Source of the DNA: Dreissena polymorpha
Taxonomy: Eukaryota > Mollusca > Bivalvia > Myida > Dreissenidae
Direction of reading: 5' to 3'
Assembly: GCF_020536995.1 (NCBI RefSeq)
Contig: NC_068367.1
Span: 60,577,256 to 60,641,255, forward strand
DNA: 64,000 nt
Made by a program: the position numbers and the translations under genes
Notes under the pieces: model-generated
Told to the model about the DNA's origin: nothing
The model's input: only the letters and a program-made list of their open reading frames with translations
Databases searched by the model: none
In this document: piece by piece, positions 33,551 to 44,697 of the stretch
Numbering within the stretch: the stretch's first letter is position 1
Layout: each line of letters starts with the position of its first letter

Positions 33551-35916
33551 CTACTGGGGATAGCGAAGCCCGCTGTATTCCTCAGAAGGGAATTGTTCAG
33601 GAATGGCGTTGACTGCACACAAAGGAATAACCGGTCTGAATTTCTTTCCCAGGAGCCCGTACACCCATCTGGTGAAACGTCTGTAGGCCAGGTACCGATA
33701 CAACCTGAAAGCATAATAAAGAAATACTGTACAGTCAATCTTGTATTAAGAGACCACTCAAGGGAGTAATCAAAAGTGGTCTCTTAATAAAATGGTCTTT
33801 AAATAAAAAAGGCCATTCTGGAAGAATGCCTACCCTCAATTTAAATCTATATGAAGGATAACCTCTTTTGTCAACGATGATTTTAACTTTTATAATAAAA
33901 TGACTATGAACACAATACATAAACAATATTTTACGTATAATGTGTTTTATTTTTTCACTTATTATAAATTATCATTTATTATAAATGAATTGTGTGTACA
34001 TATTTATTTGCAAAAACAACATAGACAAGGAAATATTTTTCGCGTTTTTTTTTCACCTGACACATTATTTTCCACGTCTTCAAGCACCTCAGCTTTACGC
34101 TTAAGAATGTTCTGAATTTGAGTTTTACCAACTCCAAACTTAATCTGCGATTTTACGTGCACTTTTACTCTTTGACAATTCCAAAACCCGAATTTTCTCG
34201 TTCAACGTTAACACTTTTCGTTTTGACATTTTAATTTCTGCATGTATGCTTAAGGAAATCTGACTCGATTATGATACATAATGAGCTGAAAAAATTAAAA
34301 CACGCCAATTGAAAACAAACAAACAGACCTGATTGGAAAATTTATTAAGTAAATAACAATGTGATTGGCTAACAAATATCTACTAATTAGCATAATTACA
34401 AATTGGTAATGTATGGATTTCGACAGATGTTGCCGATTAATAGTTTATTTTCCGAACTTCTCAGGAAATGTTTGTCGCGTACAGTGCATTGTTTCTGCAC
34501 CTGTTATCTATACTCGAGAAAAATCGGCGTTGTCTCTTAACGTTCCACATAGTAAACTATTTAAGCTGTTGACTGTGCGTAATATTATTCAACTCAATAA
34601 ATTGATACGCAGTCTACAACAATACCGGTCAGAACCGGTCAACGAGACAAAGCATAAACATAATGGTTGGTGTGAAAACAAAGCAGAGGTGTAATAGTAC
34701 ACCTTATCGGCTTAGATAAACAATTAACACTGATTTGTCCCTGAAAGATCAATAGATTAACCACTTTTACCTCCTAGTGGTCGCTTAATTCAATGCGGAC
34801 ATCAAAATACACCAAAATCAGCGGTCGCTGGTCGCGTAAGACAAAAGTCGCTTAATACAATATCATTATATAGCAAAAAAGCTCAGTGGGATTTCAAAAT
34901 GATCGCATAAGACAAAGGTCGCTTAATACAAGTAGTCGCATCCACAAGATAGACTGTATATATTTTCGGCTCTGACAGCAACACAGAGTAGTGATTATGA
35001 TGAGTTTTGATTCATGCCCTGAATTGCCAGAAAATTGAGTCAATGGAAGACAGTTAACGCTACTTATACTGAATGAGAACAGGCTTTTTTAAGACTGGGA
35101 AGTCATAAATTGGGGGAAATTAATGTGTGAAAACCAACTTTGGTGATATTTTTCACGCACTGTTACTCAGTAAATGAATTGTAATCAATTTTCTTAGGGG
35201 CAATAGCCTTAAATGTGAAAATTTCTACAACTGAATATAATAAGTCCCTGAAGAAGTTCATTAGATAAGTCGTAAAAAAATAACAAATTTATACATACAA
35301 ATTCGTTTTACTCACTCATGAATTTTCTGACCCTCCTCTCTGGGCCCATAGTCATGTATAGACTCATAGAATGACGTCTCCAGCACATGTATGTTGAGGC
35401 AGTTCACCTGAAACCCCATGTGAAGAGTGATGCAAGGCACACCTTCTGCCTCTGCTTTTCCATCTACAATGTTTGTTGACTGATAGCATCGTATTTCGTG
35501 AGCTGTGGGCATGTTCACACAACACCCACATTCACACCTATAAACAAAATAAGCATGTTTTTAAAAATTATTTTTATTCAATCTTTTCTTTTCCTAGATG
35601 CTGCCATTCGTAATTAAATTCGCAGCCGACCAGCATCGTTCGATCCCCTATACAGAATTACAAATAACATACTCGCTCGTTTTTGCATAAAATAAAATTG
35701 AACACAAATTTCATCCAACATAATAGCGTAAAACAAATCTTACCAGTCGTCAACATTGCCGTTGTAGGAATCATCAGAATCGGCTTCCTCAATTTCGCTC
35801 TCATCACTCTCGCTCGGGATGTCTGTTTCCTGGCTTTCTGCTCTTTGCTCGAACACATACGGTCTAATTTCAGTCAGTTCATCTTTAAAATGATCAGATT
35901 CGTCAGAAAAGTCCAT
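33551..35916 (-). CDS. P2X7-receptor C-terminal (ballast) domain protein encoded by the transposon, 182 aa, three exons
   Basis: Exons (minus): 35744-35916, 35316-35537 and 33551-33704, summing to 549 nt with GT-AG sites and matching phases. Exon 1 (MDFSDESDHFKDELTEIRPY…) is acidic with an IRPYVFE motif and ends DDW. Exon 2 carries the zinc-binding signature CECGCCVNMPTAHEIRC, then PCITLHMGFQVNCLNIHVLE. Exon 3 gives LYRYLAYRRFTRWVYGLLGK, then VIPLCAVNAI, FPSEEYSGLRYP and TAG. The mammalian P2X7 ballast has the same order: CHCGRC…, CAYRSYATWRFG, ILPSCC…IRKEFP and YSGFKYP. There is no channel domain, so this is not a receptor; it is a stand-alone, probably nuclear or cytosolic, zinc protein. 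Function unknown; a role in transposition or its control is inference from location. Confidence 0.85.
33732..34956 (-). mobile_element. Pogo/Tigger-like element in the P2X7-ballast intron
   Basis: TA at 33730-33731 and 34957-34958; ends CAGTCAATCTTGTATTAAG and the inverse of CAAGATAGACTG. A minus-strand remnant from 34229 to about 34020 reads MSKRKVLTLNEKIRVLELSK and, after a one-base frame change near the ARKIAD segment, FGVGKTQIQNILKRKAEVLE. This is the CENP-B/pogo-type helix-turn-helix at the N-terminus of Tigger transposases. The catalytic domain is absent. The insertion lies 28 nt from the exon 3 acceptor. Confidence 0.65.
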
Positions 35917-35993
35917 AATTTAACATAAAAGTATTGATATAATAGCAATGCAGTTGATAGTCTCGGCATAAATAACGCGGTTAATATAGCTGA

Positions 35994-36013
35994 TGTACAT
36001 CTCTGACGTCACA
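35994..36013 (-). promoter_or_regulatory. CRE-bearing subterminal repeat, right copy
   Basis: The inverse of 26427-26446, with TGACGTCA at 36004-36011, about 88 nt upstream of the P2X7-ballast ATG. Confidence 0.6.
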
Positions 36014-36184
36014 GCAAGGGAGGTAAGTCAGTCCAACTTTTCGAAAACGGTGCGTTATTGGGAGCTTTACCTGGTGAATTATGGCATAAGGCGTAACGCT
36101 AAATTATGGCAAATATTTTTATTCCTCATTTTAAACATTTATTTTTGATATAAAGTTTTCAAATGTGTTAAAAATGACCTTTAA

Positions 36185-36968
36185 CACTCTAGAGGCCACA
36201 TTTATTGGCCAATCTTGATGAAATATAGTCAGAAGATTTGTCTTAATGATATCTTGGATGAGTTTGTCGAATGGTTATGTTTGCTTGAAAAACATAGCCG
36301 CCAAGTGGCGGGGCATTTTCCTTATATGGCTATATAAGGCTATAGTAACATCTTGTTAACACTATAGGCCACATTTATAGTCCGATCTTCATTAAACTCG
36401 GTCTGAAGATTCATCCCAATAATATCTTGGACGAGTTAACAAATGATGCTGGTTGGTTGAAAAACATGGCTACTACAGGGGTGGGGCTATTTTCCATATA
36501 TGGTTATAGTAAAACCTTGTTAACACTCTAAAGGTCACATTTATTTTCCAATCATCATGAAACTTGGTCAGAAGATTTGTCCCATTGATATCTTGGATGA
36601 GTTCCAAAATGGTTTTGGTTGCTTTAAAAACATGGCAACCAGGGGTGGGGCATTTTTTCTTATATGGCTATATATGGCTATAGTAAAATCTTATTAACAC
36701 TCTAGAGGCCACATTTATTGTCCAATCTTCATGAATTTTGGTCAGAAGATTGGTCTCAATCATATCTTGGATGAGTTTGTCGAAAATAATTATGTTTGCT
36801 TGAAAAAAATGGCTTCCAAGGGGCGGGGCATTTTTCCTTATATGGCTATAGTAAAATCTTGTTAACACTCTCGAGGCCACATTCACTGTCCGATCTTCAT
36901 GAAACTTAGCCCCTGGGTCAAACATGCGGCGTGGGGATACGTGTCGACCTCTGCCGCGCCATTTCTAG
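36185..36968 (+). mobile_element. AGCTCA-type Helitron-like array, right part, ending in a CTAG-T terminus
   Basis: Continues the 25129-26249 array (CACTCTAGAGGCCACATTTA, AAACATAGCCGCCAAG). At about 36908 it switches to the CCTGGGTCAAACATGCGGCG 3' module that ends ATTTCTAG before T. Confidence 0.6.
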
Positions 36969-39645
36969 TTATTCTTGGCTTTCTCAGTGTAATTATAGGT
37001 CTAATAAACTCTGACTCCCTTTTGAACATTTTGCACTTCCTCATTTTTATAACCTGTTGCTATTTGTAGGTGGCTTGACTGAATTCAGCATAGTCATCTG
37101 TCCAACTGTCTGTTACTTGGTCTGTCTATAAACACAAACTTGACCTCAGACATTCTCCTACACCCCAATGTACAATATCTTAACTTGCAGCCATTGTTCC
37201 TTTAATATGAATGGATTCATGTGCACTTTTTTGTTCCTGCTTAAAAAAGTACAAAACCTTTGCCCATTTTTATGCCCATCCTTAAAAAAAGGGGCATATT
37301 GCAGCAAAGTCATGCTAACTCTTTAAAAAATTCCTGTTTCAGACATATCTTGGCCACATATTGATTGATTTTAATTGTTATGTGTGACAAAAATCCCAAA
37401 TCTCAAAGGTCAAGGTTACCCTAAGGGGTCAAAGGTCAACATTGGCAACTATAACTATCGGGCAACTATAAGGCCCAAAGATATAATGTTTGGTATGTAA
37501 CTTTGTACTGTGGTTCAATGCAAACGAAAAAACAAACACAATGACCTGTGGTCAAAACTGGTCAAGCCAAAATGTCAAATTTGTATTCCCTGCAGAAGAT
37601 GGGTGGTATTGCTTTGGCATTTTCCTTCCATCTGGAGCACTTTTGTGTCCCAAGCCATATCTGGCAACTGCAGGAGCCAATTTGAAAATGTTTACCAATG
37701 TATGTAATTATGGATTAGTGGATGATGAACATCAAATAACTTGGCAATCCATTAGATAATGATGGTTATTCCCTTTTTTGACTTAAACATTTCACACCTT
37801 TAGGTCTGAAGCCACATCTTGGAACTGCTTGGGCAGATTTCATTGAAACTTTGTATTAGAGTATATATGACTATGAGGATTATGCAAGTCAAATGCTGTT
37901 GCAATCTATTTGTGAACAGAGTTATAGCCTTTTTAATCCCTGGCAAAATGCAAAGATATACAAAAATTGGTGTTGGCCATTGGTCAGTCCCTCTGTTACA
38001 AAACTTTTCAGGGCTTTATCTCAGAAAGTATATAAGATATAAACATGAAACTTCATGGGTGTATCTATATCAATGAGGAGTGCCATGCTTAAGAACTATA
38101 ATCCTTCACTTTCTACAATAAGAGTTATTGCCCTTTTAAGTTTTTGTATGATGTAACTTTTCAGGGCTTTATCTCAGATATGATACAAGATTTCAACATG
38201 AAACTTCATAAGTGCGTAATAATCCATGAGAAGAAGTTCCATGCACAATAACCATAACCCTACACGTTCTAAAATAAGAGTTATTGCCCTTTGTTTTTGT
38301 ATGATGTAACTTTTCAGGGCCATATCTCAGGTATTCTACAAGATATCAACATGAAACTTCATGGGTATATAGATATCAATGAGGATAATTGCAATGCATT
38401 AAAACCATTGCACTACACTTCATTATTTGTATGCCCTACTGAAGTGGTGGCATAAAGCAGCGCACTGTCCGTCTGTCTGTCCTTCTGGCATGCTGTTTTC
38501 TGGAGTTTTTTTTACGCAATGCTTTCAGATATTGAGCTGATATTTGGAATATCTGCCGACATGACCTTCAAATGAATTGGGTATTTCATTCCAGGTCTAT
38601 TGACTTTTGAAGACTCTTAGAAATTTTCTCTATAATAACTGTTTCCCGGAGTTTTTTTACGCAATGCTGTCAGATATCAGAGATGTGTTTAATGAACCAC
38701 CTAGGTGAGGAAAATACCCTACCCCCTTACAGAGTACAACTAAACTCCTTTTCTGTATATAGATCCAGCAAAGTTGATAACAATTTGTAAAATAGTTTTG
38801 ACCTTGTAAGGTAGGAAATCAGCTGAAAGGAGGTAAAATCACACCCCTGGTTATTGAGCTGATTTTAGGTATGTGAGTCTACCTACATGACCTATACAGA
38901 TGAAGTGTAAATACGTTCCAGTCGATTAATTTTTGGCAAAGTTATGGTCCTTGTAATTTTTTTCTATAAAAACCTTTTTCGGAGTTTTTTTATGCAACGC
39001 TTTAAGATATTGAGCTCATTTTTTGGTATGCGCGTCTACTACATGACAAACAAATGAAGTTTGAAATATGTTCCGGTTCTATGACTTTGGGCGAAGTTAT
39101 AGGCCTTGAACTTACATTTTTTCTCTATAATAACTCTTTCTGGATGTTCTTTTTCGCAAGGATGTCAGACATTTAGCTGATTTTTAGTATGTGAGTCTAC
39201 CTACATGACCAACAGATGCAGTGCCCAATACATTCCAGGCCATTGATTTTTGGTGAAGTGATAGGCCTTTGACATAGAATTTTTTCTGTAATCACCGTTT
39301 TGGGGAGTTTTTTTACGCAATGCTTTCAGATATTGAGTCTACCTACATGACTTAGAGATGAAGTGTGAAATTTGTTCTGGTTCAATGACTTTTGGCGAAG
39401 TTATGGTCCTTGGACATACATTTTTTCTCTATAATTTCTGTTTTTGTCAGTATGCTTTCAATGTTTATGATTCATGAAAACAATACTATCTGCATTTTAT
39501 TGTCTAATGCAACTCCATCACAGGTACAAATAAGTGTAAACATAATTAAGAAAAGGCCCAACCTTTCACTTATACCTTTTCTTTTAGTTCTGCACCCATC
39601 CATTAAAAAAAATACTTGTCAGACATATCAATTAAACAAATTTAT
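36969..39645. repeat. Large duplicated unit, copy A
   Basis: Mosaic of Helitron-like pieces: TTATTCTTGGCTTTCTCAGT; a TATGCCCATCC / GGGGCATA head at 37271; ~130-bp units with TTTTCAGGGCTTTATCTCAG (37995-38400); a TATGCC head at 38430; and ~165-bp units with GGAGTTTTTTTACGCAATGC (38500-39430). Copy B is 40268-46205, with two insertions; copy C is 47294-48135 and internally deleted. The 89-aa ORF at 37490-37759 is not kept open in copy B, so I do not call it a gene. Confidence 0.75.
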
Positions 39646-39649
39646 CTTC

Positions 39650-40267
39650 TTCGTTTCTACACCAATTTACTTCAAATTGATACTGAGCCTCTCTTATGAC
39701 AATACGGTCAATCTCAACTATGCATGGCCCCATTACCAACCCTGGCCACATAGGCCACGCCCACCAAAAATTGCCTTTTACTATAGTTTCTTCATTTCTA
39801 CACCGATTCACTTCAAAGTGATACTGAACCTCTCTTATGACAATACGGTCAATCTCAGCTATGCATGGCCCATAACCAACCCTATAGGGCACCCCGCCGA
39901 CATAGGCCACGCCCACCCAAAATTGCCTTTTACTATTATTTCTTCATTTCTACACTGATTCACTTCAAATTGATACTGAACATCTCTTATGACAATACGG
40001 TCAATCTCAGCTATGCATGGCCCCATTACCAACCCTGGGTTGCCCCACCCACATAGGCCACGCCCACATAGGCCACGCTCACCCAAAATTGCCTTTCACT
40101 ATAATTTCTTCATTTCTACACCGATTCACTTCTAATTGATACTGAACTTCTCTTATGACAATACGGTCAATCTCAACTATGCATGGCCCCATTACCAACC
40201 CTGGGGCGCCCCTGGGTCAAACATTCGGCGTGGGGATACGCGTCGGCCTGTGCCACGCCATTTCTAG
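39650..40267 (+). repeat. ~150-bp satellite array, copy 2, with CTAG-T terminus
   Basis: Four units of the same satellite as 9190-10060, then CCCTGGGTCAAACATTCGGC, a GC-rich hairpin region and CTAG at 40264-40267 followed by T. Confidence 0.85.
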
Positions 40268-40648
40268 TTATTCTTGGCTTTCTCAGTGTAATTATAGGTC
40301 TAATTAACTCTTGACTCCCTGCACTTCCTCATTTTGATAACCTGTTGCTATTTGTAGTTGGCTTGACTGAATTCAGCATAGTCATCTGTCCAACTGTCTG
40401 TTACTCGGTCTGTCTATAAACACAAACTTGACCTCAGACATTCTCCTACACCCCAATGTACAACATCTTAACTTGCAGCCATTGTTCCTTTAATATGAAT
40501 GGATGCATGTGCACTTTTTTGGTCCTGCTTTAAAAAGTACAAAACCTTTGCCCATTTTTATGCCCATCCTTAAAAAAAGGGGCATATTGCAGCAAAGTCA
40601 TGCTAACTCTTAAACAAATTCCTGTTTCAGACATATCTTGGCCACATA

Positions 40649-42011
40649 CTGTGAAACCATTATTATTCGTCCGACATCAATTTTCACCTTTTTCGTCCTT
40701 CGACCGATGGACGAATTCAAGATCCTAACGAACAATCATGTCCCATATTTGAAACAAATAAGTCTGAATTACTGTAGGCATGAGGCATTTAAATCCAGCG
40801 TTATCCACGCATATACACAGGGCTCGATATTAACACTCGCACACTCGCAAAATGCGAGAAAAAAAGATTGCAAGGTAAGTTATAAGCCACTAGTATTTTT
40901 TGCAAATAAAGAAATAGTGAAAAAAACGAGTTATATTGCTTAATGCGTTCGACGGCGTGAACGCTAAACCGTAGGTCAATTTTTTGAACGTCCGAATACC
41001 CATATGCGGAAGCGCGCACCTTGTTTGTTGACTGGTATACTTATAATACAGATACACAGATGGTATTGATACAAAGAACATGAAACAGTCGACTATTCAC
41101 ACTCAAGTTAAATCCGGTTTTGACACAAAGGGGTGTTCATTATACAGTGTACTGACAACTGACATTTCCTGTAAAACGCGAATGCAATAAGGCTGTATCG
41201 AATGCGTCGACTTCGTTTAGGTATATTAGTGTTGATTAGCGCTAATTGTTAACAACTTTATTACCCATTGTGTGTATTGTGTTTTTCAGGGGTGTTGCAG
41301 ATTATACAGCCTACACGCGGCGAATCCGGATTAAAGACAATACTATTAAACGCAATTAAAATATGACGATGTGTGATCAACACCTGATTGAAATATATTC
41401 TGCGCTGTGTTACAAATTAATAAAGAACATTTTGATTTGTGTTTGGTTGTTTGGTTTTAACTGCAGACAAATTACTGTACTTAAAATGATCAAATATTTA
41501 CAATGCAAAACGCTTGAAACTTTAATGAAATATGACCAAAATAATTTGCTTACGATAATTATAACCCATAATGTTCGCAACTTCTCTAATTGGCGCCGAT
41601 AAAGGTAAGATTGTTATCAGTTTGACCGTGATAGTAATGGAAAAAGACTAATTGGCAATTGGCTTCGTTGTTAAAAACACTCGTTAAAGATTATTCAGTC
41701 CCACTTATCCGCTAATCATAACAAAGAACGTGTCAATGACATAAAATAATAAGGGACAGTTACTATCACCTAAAATAACAGACTTGTTAATTGGCATATG
41801 CCAAACAAGGCCCACCTCCTGCAAGTGACTACCAAGTGTCACCTCTCTTTCCTCAGCACGATTTTTTCGCAACCGCGTATTACATGTATTACAAACAACT
41901 CGGACGTTGTTTTTTTCAAAACCAGAAATGGGCGAATTTAAGAGCGGACGAAATAGTCATTTTTATGAAAAGGGCGAAATTTTGTGCCGACGAAAATAAA
42001 TGGTTTCACAG
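40649..42011. mobile_element. 1,363-bp TA-flanked transposon with CTGTGAAACCATT ends
   Basis: Termini CTGTGAAACCATTATTATTC and, inverted, CTGTGAAACCATTTATTTTC. TA at 40647-40648 and 42012-42013. Copies A (37343-37360) and C (about 47671-47690) read CCACATATTGATTGATTTTA uninterrupted, with a single TA, proving the exact insertion point. No transposase is recognisable inside; Tc1/mariner-type by target site only. Confidence 0.85.
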
Positions 42012-42790
42012 TATTGATCGATTTTAATTGTTATGTGTGACAGAAATCCCAAATCTCAAAGGTCAAGGTTACCCTAAGGGGTCAAAGGTCAACATTGGCA
42101 ACTATAACTATAAGGCAACTATAAGGCCCAAAGATATAATGTTTGGTATGTAACTTTGTACTGTGGTTCAATGCAAACGAAAAAACAAACACAATGACCT
42201 GTGGTCAAAACTGATCAAGCCAAAATGTCAAATTTGTATTTCCTGCTGAAGATGGAGGGTATTGTTTTGTCATTGTCCTTCCATCTGGAGCACTTTTTTG
42301 TCCCAAGCCATATCTGGCAACTGCAGGAGCCAATTTGAAAATGTTTACCAATATATATAATTATGGATTAGTGGATGATGAACATCAAATAACTTGGCAA
42401 TCCATTACATAATGATGGTTATTCCATTTTTTGACTTAAACATTTCACACTTTTAGGTCTAAAGCCACATCTTGGAACTGCTTGGGCAGATTTCATTGAA
42501 ACTTTGTATTAGAGTATATATGACTATGAGAATGATGCAAGTCAAATGCTGTTGCAATTCATTTGTGAACGGAGTTATAGCCTTTTTAATCCCTGGCAAA
42601 ATGCAGAGGGATATAAAAATTGGTGTTGGCCATTGGTCAGTCCCTCTGTTACAAAACTTTTCAGGGCTTTATTTCAGAAAGTATATAAGAAATAAACATG
42701 AAACTTCATGGGTTTATCGATATTAATGAGGAGTGCCATGCTTAAGAACTATAATCCTTCACTTTCTTAAATAAGAGTTATTGCCTTTTT

Positions 42791-44697
42791 AGCTCATCTA
42801 TTTTTTGAAAAAAAATTATGAGCTATTGTCATCACCTTGGCGTCGGCGTCTGCGTCGGCGTCGGCGTTGGCGTCGGCGTTGGCGTCCGGTTAAGTTTTGC
42901 GTTTAGGTCCACTTTTCTCAGAAAGTATCAATGCTATTGCATTCAAACTTGGTACACTTACTAACTATCATGAGAGGACTGGGCAGGCAAAGTTAGATAA
43001 CTCTGGCGTGCATTTTGACAGAATTATGTGCCCTTTTTATACTTAGAAAATTGAAAATTTTGGTTAAGTTTTGCGTTTAGGTCCACTTTTCTCAGAAAGT
43101 ATCAATGCTATTGCATTCAAACTTGGTACACTTACTTACTAACATGAGAGGACTGGGCAGGCAAAGTTTGATAACTCTGGCGTGCATTTTGACAGAATTA
43201 TGTGCCCTTTTTATACTTAGAAAATTGAAAATTTTGGTTAAGTTTTGCGTTTAGGTCCACTTTTCTCAGAAAGTATCAATGCTATTGCATTCAAACTTGG
43301 TACACTTACTTACTATCATGAGGGGACTGGGCAGGCAAAGTTAGATAACTCTGGCGTGCATTTTGACAGAATTATGTGCCCTTTTTATACTCAGAAAATT
43401 TAAATTTTTGGTTAAGTTTTGTGTTTAGGTCCATTTTATTCCGTAACTATCAAAGCTATTGCTTTCATACTTTACTTGCAACACTTACTAACTATCATAA
43501 GGGGACTGTGCAGGCAAAGTAATGTAACTCTGACTGGCATTTTGACAGAATTATGTGCCCTTTTTATACTTAGAAAATTGAAAATTTGTTTAAGTTTTGT
43601 GTTTAGGTCCACTTTATTCCTACAGTATCAAAGCTATTGCTTTCATGCTTGCAACACTTATTAACTATCATAAGGGGACTGTGCAGGCAAAGGTATGTTA
43701 CTCTGACTGGCATTTGGACGGAATTATGGGCCCTTTATACTTAGAAAATTGAAAATTTGGTTAAGTTTTGTGTTTTGGTCCACTTTACCCCTAAAGTATC
43801 ATAGATATTGCTTTCATACTTGGAACACTCGCAAACTATCATAAGGGTACAGTAAAAGGACTAGTTGCATAACTCTGGTTGTCATTTTTACGGAATTATG
43901 GCCCTTTTTTGACTTGGTAACTTTGAATATATGGTTAAATTTTGTGTTTCGATCCACTTTACTTCTTAAGTATCAAGGCTATTGCTTTCAAACTTCAAAT
44001 ACTTTCATGCTATCATGAGGTTACTGTACCTGGCAAGTTGAATTTTACCTTGACCTTTGAATGACCTTGACTCTCTATGTCAAATTATTAAATTCTGCTA
44101 AAATTGCCATAACTTCTTTATTTATGATTAGATTTGATTGATACTTTGATAAAACTACTCTTACCTGACATACCACAATATACTCCACCCAAACCATCCC
44201 CCATGCCCTCCCCCCCCCGAATCCCCCCCCCCTAATTTTTTTTTTCTTTTTTTTTGATCATCTCACAAATGACCACCACACCCTCACACTATACCCCCCC
44301 CCCCACCCCACCCCCCCAATATTTTTTTTTAAACGGTTAAAAAACACAAATATTTTTTTAAATATTTTATGTTTGAAATACAGTCCAACCATCGCACCCA
44401 AGAATCCCCCCCCATCCCCCGTCCCCCCACCCGAATCCCCCCCCCCCCAAATTTTTTTTTTTTTAAGATCATCTCACAAATGACCACCACACCCTCACCC
44501 TCACACTATACCCCCCCCCTCCGAATTTTTTTTTTTTGCATTTTTGTTCGCATTTTTGGAAAATAATGTAATAAATGTCCACACTATATACCCCTCTTCA
44601 CTCCACCCCTCCCTCCTTTGTGATTGAAAATGAGAGTCCCTTCACCTTTAAAAAGAAAATAGATGAGCGGTCTGCACCCACAAGGCGGTGCTCTTGT
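42791..44697 (+). mobile_element. AGCTCAT-headed Helitron-like element, complete
   Basis: Head AGCTCATC…ATGAGCT (42791-42824); GGCGTC repeats; six or seven ~170-bp units (42890-44000) with TTCAAACTTGGTACACTTAC; a C/T homopolymer region; and a 3' end with GCACCCACAAGGCGGTGC forming a hairpin before TCTTGTT. Copy A has GCCCTTTTAAGTTTTTG at the same place, so the insertion is clean with no target duplication. Confidence 0.7.
44205..44540. repeat. Poly-C/poly-T/poly-A low-complexity tract
   Basis: Alternating homopolymers of C and T, with a duplicated GATCATCTCACAAATGACCA segment, inside the preceding element. Base accuracy here may be poor. Confidence 0.85.

Larger units (their letters stand above)
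26254..36180. mobile_element. 9,927-bp Kolobok-superfamily DNA transposon with two convergent genes
   Basis: TTAA at 26250-26253 and 36181-36184 flanks short inverted termini: AGGTCAATTTTTAA on the left, AGGTCATTTTTAA on the right in inverted sense. Neighbouring array units read TTGTTAACACTCTAGAGG without interruption, so the empty site is visible in the same array. It contains a THAP-domain transposase gene (plus strand, 26567-32171) and a P2X7-ballast-domain gene (minus strand, 33551-35916), arranged tail to tail, each starting near its own terminus. TTAA duplication plus THAP transposase is the published hallmark of Kolobok. At least two smaller elements sit in its introns (27063-27264 and 33732-34956). 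The transposase has several in-frame stops, so this copy is not autonomous. Confidence 0.85.

Noticed and set aside
33551-35916. True P2X receptor gene
   Set aside because: No transmembrane or ATP-binding ectodomain exons anywhere in the element; only the ballast domain is present with its own start exon.
37490-37759. 89-aa ORF in duplicated unit A
   Set aside because: The homologous stretch in copy B carries changes that do not preserve the frame; no recognisable motif.
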